A DNA stretch of 7,237 nt from an uncultured bacterium (GTDB lineage Bacteria > Armatimonadota > UBA5829 > DSUL01), in contig CALCJH010000139.1 of the NCBI GenBank assembly GCA_937967775.1, forward strand, positions 1-7,237, read 5' to 3'. Shown here piece by piece: positions 1-5,598 of the stretch (its first letter is position 1; each line of letters opens with the position of its first letter). Under the pieces are notes generated by a model. That model ran no database searches. It worked only from the letters and a program-made list of their open reading frames with translations, and had not been told where the DNA came from. The translations under genes were made by a program, and so were the position numbers.

Positions 1-1003
<1,003 letters not shown>

Positions 1004-1022
1004 GGCTGATCCGCTACTCCCG

Positions 1023-1052
1023 ATTGTAGCCCACACCCCGCCCCCCTGTCAG
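1023..1052 (-). promoter_or_regulatory. Predicted sigma-70-type promoter of lepA
   Basis: Read on the minus strand, CTGACA (1047-1052) resembles a -35 box with five of six matches. TACAAT (1023-1028) resembles a -10 box with five of six. They are separated by 18 bases. The expected start near 1016-1017 leaves a leader of only about 13 bases before the lepA ATG. The GGGAG at 1017-1021 would then sit at or just outside the transcript, so initiation may be nearly leaderless or use a weak GGA. Predicted from sequence only. Confidence 0.5.
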
Positions 1053-1063
1053 CAGATGCCCCT

Positions 1064-1083
1064 ACCCCCCGCAACTGGGGGGT
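1064..1083. repeat. Perfect 7-bp inverted repeat in the divergent promoter region
   Basis: ACCCCCC (1064-1070) and GGGGGGT (1077-1083) are exact reverse complements with a six-base spacer, GCAACT. The repeat lies 12 bases upstream of the predicted lepA -35 box and about 64 bases upstream of the predicted rightward -35 box. It could be a protein-binding site or a hairpin. No T-tract follows in either direction, so an intrinsic terminator is unlikely. The simple C-run/G-run composition makes chance more plausible than the length suggests. Confidence 0.45.
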
Positions 1084-1186
1084 CCCTCCCACCGGTCCTG
1101 AGTCGGTCCGGTTAGAGATGCGTCACCAAATAGTGGTCCACCCCTCTGGAACGCGTGCGGCGGGCGGGTTATACTTGGTCCGGACC
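1081..1186 (+). repeat. Cluster of five GGTCC pentamers ending in palindrome GGTCCGGACC
   Basis: GGTCC occurs at 1081-1085, 1094-1098, 1105-1109, 1135-1139 and 1177-1181, all on the plus strand. The last copy is the left half of the perfect 10-bp palindrome GGTCCGGACC at 1177-1186, starting two bases after the predicted rightward -10 box, where transcription would begin. The copies at 1105 and 1177 share GGTCCGG. Starts are 13, 11, 30 and 42 bases apart; the last three are near whole helical turns. This could be an operator array for the dioxygenase-comEC operon, which is inference; the repeats themselves are directly visible. Confidence 0.4.
1147..1175 (+). promoter_or_regulatory. Possible promoter of the dioxygenase-comEC operon
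   Basis: TATACT (1170-1175) is a good -10 candidate. TGGAAC (1147-1152) is a weak -35 with three of six consensus matches, spaced by 17 bases. Transcription would start near 1182, inside the palindrome at 1177-1186, and give a leader of about 57 bases. The weak -35 would suit a regulated promoter. Predicted from sequence only. Confidence 0.38.
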
Positions 1187-1223
1187 GGCGAGTGGCAACG
1201 TTCGAAGCGGTCACGGCCGGGAG

Positions 1224-1229
1224 AAGGAG
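1224..1229 (+). promoter_or_regulatory. Ribosome binding site choosing the dioxygenase start
   Basis: AAGGAG lies nine bases before the ATG at 1239. This favours that ATG over the in-frame GTG at 1155, whose 28-residue extension has no comparable ribosome binding site, would start upstream of the predicted transcript, and does not look like the N-terminus of this family. Confidence 0.7.
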
Positions 1230-1238
1230 CAGGCGGAA

Positions 1239-2057
1239 ATGACAGATCACAAGCATCCAGAACTGCAGAATGACTACCCGCTCCCTCAGGAGCAGATTGA
1301 TTCATACCGGCGCGACGGGCACGTTTTGCTCAGAGGAGTGCTGAGCGAGGCGGATGCGGCGAAGTGGCGTCCGGTGATCGGGGATGCGGTCCGCAGCCTT
1401 TCAACCGAGAAGCGCAGCCTGGAGGAACGCGACACCTACGGCAGGGCGTTCCTCCAGATTATGAATCTCTGGCAGAAGATTCCGGCGGTCCAGCCTTTCG
1501 TGCTGGCCCGGCGGTTCGCGAAGATCGCAGCCGACCTGATGGGCGTGGAGGGCGTGCGTCTGTATCACGATCAGGCGCTTTTCAAGGAGGCGAGCGGCGG
1601 CCACACCCCGTGGCATCAGGACCAGTACTACTGGCCCCTGGACGGAGTTCCCACTGTGACGATGTGGATGCCTCTTGTGGACGTCCCCGTTGAGATGGGA
1701 GCCCTGACGTTTGCCAGCGGTTCGCACAGGGAGGGCTTCTTGGGACACATCCCGATTTCGGATGAGTCCGAGGAACTGTTTCGACGTCACGTGGAGGAGA
1801 AAGGCTATCCCGTCGTCTCCTCGCCAATGGCGGCCGGAGACGCCACGTTCCACAGCGGATGGACGCTGCATTGCGCGCCTCCCAACCATACTGACAAAAT
1901 GCGGGAGGTGATGACCGTGATCTATTTTGCCGACGGCGGTGTCATTTCGGACCCGGACAATCCCAACCGCCAGCTCGATCTGGAGGCCTGGTTCCCGGGG
2001 CAGAAGCCGGGTGAGCCTGCTGCCAGCCCCTTGAATCCCTTGCTGTACCGGCGCTGA
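1239..2057 (+). CDS. Phytanoyl-CoA dioxygenase (PhyH) family Fe(II)/2-oxoglutarate oxygenase
   Basis: This is a predicted cytoplasmic non-haem iron oxygenase of 272 residues, a normal length for bacterial PhyH-family proteins. Such enzymes couple 2-oxoglutarate decarboxylation to hydroxylation of a small molecule; the substrate cannot be read from the sequence. The N-terminus has the family-typical YRRDGHVLLRGVLS (23-36). The iron-binding triad appears as H126 and D128 in WHQDQYYW, with the distal histidine at H211 in GWTLHCAPPN. R222 in MREVMTVIY is the likely 2-oxoglutarate carboxylate ligand. GALTFASGSHREG (154-166) is another family landmark. No signal peptide or membrane segment is seen. 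It is first in the operon, 22 bases before comEC, but PhyH proteins have no known role in DNA uptake. It could act in secondary metabolism, osmolyte hydroxylation or lipid-side catabolism. Confidence 0.9.
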   Translation: MTDHKHPELQNDYPLPQEQIDSYRRDGHVLLRGVLSEADAAKWRPVIGDAVRSLSTEKRSLEERDTYGRAFLQIMNLWQKIPAVQPFVLARRFAKIAADLMGVEGVRLYHDQALFKEASGGHTPWHQDQYYWPLDGVPTVTMWMPLVDVPVEMGALTFASGSHREGFLGHIPISDESEELFRRHVEEKGYPVVSSPMAAGDATFHSGWTLHCAPPNHTDKMREVMTVIYFADGGVISDPDNPNRQLDLEAWFPGQKPGEPAASPLNPLLYRR

Positions 2058-2069
2058 GGAAGACCGGCT

Positions 2070-2073
2070 GGAG
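2070..2073 (+). promoter_or_regulatory. Ribosome binding site for the comEC GTG start
   Basis: GGAG sits six bases before the GTG at 2080, in the 22-base gap after the dioxygenase stop. It supports the non-ATG start and the full N-terminal membrane segment. Confidence 0.6.
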
Positions 2074-2079
2074 TCCCCG

Positions 2080-3735
2080 GTGGAACAGCCGCCGTCTGCG
2101 GGCCAGAAACAGGCGCCTGAAGACATCCCTTTGCTGGAGAACCTGAAAGCCCGCCCCGTGGTGCCGGTGGCGCTTGCCTACGGCGGCGGATGTGTGCTCT
2201 CGCTCTGGTCCGCCGCCACACCGTTGCCGGCCGCGGTGGCGGGTTTCATCGCGACGGTTGCCGCGGCCGCTGCGTTCGTTAGAGGGCGTCAGGGCTGGAC
2301 CATCCTGCTGGCGGCCATGGCGTTGCTGGGGTTCGGGCGGGCAGCCCTGGTGCGGCTGCCGGGCCCGGCTGACCCCTCACTCTACGCCAGACGGCGGGGC
2401 ACGGTGGTGTTGGAGGGATGGGTTGCCTCGGAGCCCGAGCTCTCCCGCCGCCGCGCCACATTCGTGCTCAGGGCCGAAAGCATCCGGGCGGAGAGGCGGG
2501 AAAGTCGCGTGGACGGATCCGTTCAGGTGGTCCTGCCGGTCCCGGCAGGAAGGGAAGGCACCCTGCCGGACTACGGCCGCAGGGTGCGGGTGGACGGCGA
2601 CCTTGTATCGCCTTCCGGGCCGCGGGAGCCCGGAGGCTTCTCTTACCGTGCCTATCTCGCCCGGCAGGGCGTTTTCTCCGTTCTATATGCTGCGCCCACC
2701 TCCGTGAAGATCCTGACATCACGAGCGGGCAATCCGGCCGTCGCCGCCGCCATCCGGGCGAGGAAGTGGTTGAACATGCTGTTTCTGGAACGGCTTCCCG
2801 CTCGTGAGGCGGGGCTGGTCTCCGGAATGCTGCTGGGCAGCTATTCGATGGTGCCTGATGATCTGCTGGAGAGTTTCCGCCGCAGCGGGACCCTGCATCT
2901 ACTGGCAGCGTCCGGCTTCAACTGCGCGCTCATCGTGCTGATCTTCTGGCGGTGGCTGCTCCTTCCACTGGGAGCGCCTCGCGCGTTCTCGCTACTACTG
3001 GTCATCGGAATGGTGATCTTCTATGTGCTCATGGTCGGAGGCAAACCGTCTATCGTGCGGGCGGGCGTGGGCGCCACGCTGTATCTTCTGGCACTGCTTC
3101 TCGGAAGGCCTGCCGACATGGTCAGTGTGCTGTTTGGCACCGTGCTCATCATCCTGTTAGGGGATCCTCTGGCCGTCGCCGACGTGGGCTTTCAACTGAG
3201 CTTTGCGGCGGCGGGATCCATCATCGCCTTCGTACCCCGGCTGAGCTCCCTCTCCCGTCTGACAGTCCCGGATGATGCCCCCTCCGGTCAGACTTCGCCA
3301 GTTGGAAACGTGGGAAGGTTGATTGCGGGACACTTCCGAGATGTGGCGCTGGTGACAATTGCGGCCACGCTGGCGTCGGCACCCATCCTGGCCTACCATT
3401 TCAACCGCGTCTCACTGGTCAGCCTGCCCGCCAATCTGGCGGTCGCGCTGCTGGCTGAGACGCTGTTCGCAATGGGAGTGGCTCTGGTGTTCCTGTTCTG
3501 GATGCCGGGAGCAGAATGGCTGCTATCGCGCGCGGTGGAGTGGTTGGCTTCGGCAACTGCCAACGTGGTGGACACTCTTGGAAGTCTGCCAATGGCGGAG
3601 ATTCACTGGCCCACGCCCGGCCTGCCTGCCATTGGCAGTTGGTACGCTCTTATGGTTGCGGTGTGGTGGCTACTGCAAACGGCTGACTCGGGGGGAGTTC
3701 CGCAAAAGGCGAAGACGCCGGAGCATTCCCGGTGA
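2080..3735 (+). CDS. comEC: ComEC/Rec2 DNA-uptake channel lacking its C-terminal MBL domain
   Basis: This is an integral inner-membrane protein expected to carry single-stranded DNA into the cytoplasm during natural transformation. It has 551 residues, against roughly 700-850 for typical full-length ComEC. The N-terminal part has hydrophobic segments near 27-43, 46-66 and 72-91. A DUF4131-type OB-like domain spans about 105-205 and contains the family signature EPGGFSYRAYLARQGVF (183-199). The competence-domain core runs from about 240 to 533. Its landmarks are GMLLGSYSMVPDDLLESFRR (249-268), LHLLAASGFN (272-281), KPSIVRAGVGA (322-332) and DPLAVADVGFQLSF (362-375), with many further transmembrane stretches. 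The usual SGLHVG reads SGFNCA here. The reading frame ends just after the last core helix, in a charged tail. The rest of the usual protein is encoded by the next gene, which overlaps by four bases. Family assignment is secure; whether uptake works is unknown. Confidence 0.93.
   Translation: MEQPPSAGQKQAPEDIPLLENLKARPVVPVALAYGGGCVLSLWSAATPLPAAVAGFIATVAAAAAFVRGRQGWTILLAAMALLGFGRAALVRLPGPADPSLYARRRGTVVLEGWVASEPELSRRRATFVLRAESIRAERRESRVDGSVQVVLPVPAGREGTLPDYGRRVRVDGDLVSPSGPREPGGFSYRAYLARQGVFSVLYAAPTSVKILTSRAGNPAVAAAIRARKWLNMLFLERLPAREAGLVSGMLLGSYSMVPDDLLESFRRSGTLHLLAASGFNCALIVLIFWRWLLLPLGAPRAFSLLLVIGMVIFYVLMVGGKPSIVRAGVGATLYLLALLLGRPADMVSVLFGTVLIILLGDPLAVADVGFQLSFAAAGSIIAFVPRLSSLSRLTVPDDAPSGQTSPVGNVGRLIAGHFRDVALVTIAATLASAPILAYHFNRVSLVSLPANLAVALLAETLFAMGVALVFLFWMPGAEWLLSRAVEWLASATANVVDTLGSLPMAEIHWPTPGLPAIGSWYALMVAVWWLLQTADSGGVPQKAKTPEHSR
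3720..3735 (+). promoter_or_regulatory. GTGA start-stop overlap with upstream ribosome binding site
   Basis: The GTG start of the second gene (3732-3734) overlaps the comEC stop TGA (3733-3735). GGAG at 3720-3723 lies eight bases before the GTG. This arrangement favours translational coupling and near-equal production of the two proteins. It also argues that the split is real rather than a sequencing error, although one extra or missing base here would produce the same picture. Confidence 0.6.
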
Positions 3736-4538
3736 GGCTACCATTTCTCGTCATCATCTTCATTCTTCTGGTCTGGCTGTGGGCGTGGGCCGTGGCGCCG
3801 CTGCGGAGAGGGCTGGTTCTGGAGTGCCTGGATGCCGGCCCTGGACAGTGCTGGATCATCCACACTCCCAGGGGAAGCACGGTGGTGGTGAACTGCGGAT
3901 CCGCCGATCCCCGGAACCGCCCGGGCGTCGCTGCACTGCGGACGCTGGCGCGGCTGGGAGTCAACCGGCTGGATGCGATCATTCTCAGCCGGACGGAACC
4001 GGACGCAGCCTCCGGAGTGGTGGAGCTTCTTGATGAGATGCCCTCTGACGCACTTCTGTGCGGCGACGATCCCGCCGGGCTCCTTTCAGGCTCCGGTTGG
4101 CAACGGCTGCGGCCTGGGATGAAGATCCGGCTGCGGGATGGTCTTGAGTTGGAGGCCCACGGTGTTGGCGGACAGGTGGAGTGCGTGACCACGCGCTGGA
4201 AACAGGCCAGGGTGGCCCTGGTGGACCGCCTTTCACCCGGTTGCGGCCGCTTTCTGGCCACCTTTGGGCCGCAGGTGCTGGCGCTCAGCTATGCGGCTTC
4301 CCGCGAGCCGGCCGGCGTTCCTCCGGGACTGGCTCCCGCCGTGGCCGTTCTTTCCAGCGGACGCTCCCATGCCACCTGGGCCGACTACGGCCTGAGACGT
4401 GCCCTGGAGAGTGTGACTGGAACGGTCTGCAATACGGGACGCGACGGGGGAATCTCGCTTAGCATCCACGGCAGCCGGGTTGAGGTCCGCACCGCCCGTC
4501 AGGGGCGGCTCCATTCGGCGGACATCCGCACCAGATAA
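3732..4538 (+). CDS. Detached ComEC C-terminal metallo-beta-lactamase-like domain, metal site lost
   Basis: This 268-residue protein has one transmembrane helix (about 4-22) followed by a domain that matches the C-terminal part of ComEC in order. LVLECLDAGPGQ (28-39) stands where ComEC has a strand ending LDVGQGD. VVVNCGS (51-57) replaces VDGG. LDAIILSRTEPDAASG (80-95) corresponds to the LDALVLTHPHADHIGG motif. LALSYAAS (183-190) occupies the place of VPHHGS, and NTGRDGGISL (234-243) that of TDRDGAI. In working homologues the HxHxDH and HHG histidines bind the metals used to degrade DNA. Here nearly all are replaced and only D91 of the main motif remains. The domain is therefore probably a pseudoenzyme, perhaps a structural or DNA-binding partner of the channel on either face of the membrane. 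The assignment rests on motif order and on position right after comEC; the alignment is by eye. The 3' end overlaps the convergent gene by 40 bases. Confidence 0.75.
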   Translation: MRLPFLVIIFILLVWLWAWAVAPLRRGLVLECLDAGPGQCWIIHTPRGSTVVVNCGSADPRNRPGVAALRTLARLGVNRLDAIILSRTEPDAASGVVELLDEMPSDALLCGDDPAGLLSGSGWQRLRPGMKIRLRDGLELEAHGVGGQVECVTTRWKQARVALVDRLSPGCGRFLATFGPQVLALSYAASREPAGVPPGLAPAVAVLSSGRSHATWADYGLRRALESVTGTVCNTGRDGGISLSIHGSRVEVRTARQGRLHSADIRTR

Positions 4539-5551
4539 TCCGCTTCCTCTGGAGTGGACGCTCCCACCGCGAGCGCCACGCCTCGCGCCCCTAACTTCTC
4601 CAGCAGGGGTCGGACCTCCTGCGGCGAGGCATAAGCGAAGACGGACTTCCCGGCATCCAGAATGCGTTTCAGCAGGTCCACCCACTCGATAGTCGGAGCC
4701 TGCCCCGCGCCCTGCACCCACTGGATGGCGTTCAGCTCGCGGATGCCAAGCAGCGCGTCCAGATGCTTCACGGCGCCGGGCCCATCCAGATGATAGACCG
4801 ACCGGTCCAGCCACCGGCACAGCTCCCGCAGCTCCGGCAGGACGAATCGCTCAAACATCTCTGGTCCGATCATGCAGCAGAAGTCACATTGGAGAGGATA
4901 AGTCCGGTGGACGCTGAACGCTCCCAGCCAGCCCGTCGTCCCCCCGTTGACCGGTTGTGTGATGTCCGCCAACACACTGTACGCCCGTTTCCAGATCTCC
5001 AGCAGGCCGTCACGCACCCGCAGAACCTCTTCAGGCTCCTCCAGCATCTCGATGCACAGCCGGTCGGAATGCCGAATGCCGGCCAGGATATCCGTCACTC
5101 CGCCCAGATCCGTGATGCCGGTAACCCATCGCCCCTCGCCTGCCTGGGCCGCCGCGCGGGTCAGATCCAGCGTTACCTGCCACCACCGGTTATCTTCGTC
5201 CCATTCCGGATAAATTTCGGAAAGCGGCCGGTCGAGCGGCCTCAGCCACATGGTGGTCTCATCGAAGACGGGTTCGCAGCCAGCATACGCGCCCGCGATG
5301 CCCGGTCCCAGGTTGGGCCAACAGAGCGGATAGGATTCTCCGGCATAGTGCGTGGACCGGAAAGCCGCCTCGTGCCGGGCAATGAGATATTCTGCGTCCG
5401 TCCAGCGGCGGAGGAGGTCGCCGGGAGCCGGAGGGTCCTGACGGGGGCCCTTCGAAGCGCTGACGATCATCACCGGCCGGTCCGTCTCCTCGAAGGCGTA
5501 CCATGCCTCGAACCGCCTGACAGCCTGTTCCCAGTCCGGTTTGAACTCCAC
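4499..5551 (-). CDS. Uroporphyrinogen decarboxylase-superfamily protein of unknown substrate
   Basis: This predicted cytoplasmic TIM-barrel protein has 350 residues, a typical URO-D-superfamily size. The superfamily includes HemE, the methylcobalamin:coenzyme M methyltransferases MtaA/MtbA, and a poorly studied group sometimes labelled as trimethylamine corrinoid proteins. The N-terminus, WEQAVRRFEAWYAFEETDRP (7-26), and YHLDGPGAVKHLDALL (253-268) with IQWVQGAG (276-283) resemble that group. MtaA/MtbA enzymes bind zinc through HxC and a later Cys; here the equivalent positions read H254-L-D256 and A-V-G-A near 328-331, so that zinc site is missing. No corrinoid-binding protein or methyltransferase partner lies in the window. 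The GTG start is supported by a strong ribosome binding site. It lies 47 bases downstream of the Lhr gene on the same strand. The fold assignment is fairly secure; the reaction is unknown, and HemE itself is unlikely. Confidence 0.78.
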   Translation of the reverse strand: MEFKPDWEQAVRRFEAWYAFEETDRPVMIVSASKGPRQDPPAPGDLLRRWTDAEYLIARHEAAFRSTHYAGESYPLCWPNLGPGIAGAYAGCEPVFDETTMWLRPLDRPLSEIYPEWDEDNRWWQVTLDLTRAAAQAGEGRWVTGITDLGGVTDILAGIRHSDRLCIEMLEEPEEVLRVRDGLLEIWKRAYSVLADITQPVNGGTTGWLGAFSVHRTYPLQCDFCCMIGPEMFERFVLPELRELCRWLDRSVYHLDGPGAVKHLDALLGIRELNAIQWVQGAGQAPTIEWVDLLKRILDAGKSVFAYASPQEVRPLLEKLGARGVALAVGASTPEEADYLVRMSAEWSRP

Positions 5552-5555
5552 CTGT

Positions 5556-5562
5556 CTCCTCC
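5556..5562 (-). promoter_or_regulatory. Strong ribosome binding site for the URO-D-like gene
   Basis: On the minus strand GGAGGAG lies four bases upstream of the GTG start at 5549-5551; its GGAGG core is six bases away. This decides the GTG start and is the strongest ribosome binding site in the window. Confidence 0.7.
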
Positions 5563-5576
5563 AGCCTCTTGTCCGG

Positions 5577-5591
5577 GGCGCGGTGCGCGCC
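5577..5591. repeat. GC-only hairpin between lhr and the URO-D-like gene
   Basis: GGCGCG (5577-5582) and CGCGCC (5586-5591) form a perfect 6-bp stem with a three-base loop, eight bases after the Lhr stop codon. There is no T-run on the downstream (minus-strand) side, so it is not a standard intrinsic terminator. It might attenuate read-through or protect the lhr 3' end, or be a chance product of high GC. Confidence 0.35.
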
Positions 5592-5598
5592 TTCCCGA

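Noticed and set aside
1155..1238. Longer N-terminus for the dioxygenase from the GTG at 1155
   Set aside because: It would start upstream of the predicted -10 box, has no good ribosome binding site and adds 28 residues unlike the family; AAGGAG at 1224-1229 points to the ATG at 1239.
1401..2126. Minus-strand open frame of 241 codons opposite the dioxygenase
   Set aside because: It is antisense to a clearly recognisable gene, has no recognisable domain, and is of a length expected by chance at high GC.
3359..4033. Plus-strand open frame of 224 codons spanning the comEC split
   Set aside because: It is out of frame with both ComEC halves, is Trp/Arg/Cys-rich and has no domain; it does not bridge the two genes.
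3650..4261. Minus-strand open frame of 203 codons opposite the ComEC junction
   Set aside because: It is low-complexity (Ser, Arg, Pro) and antisense to better-supported genes.
4569..4586. Possible terminator hairpin after the MBL-like gene (GCGAG and CTCGC arms)
   Set aside because: It has only a 5-bp stem with an eight-base loop, no T-tract, and lies inside the URO-D-like coding region.
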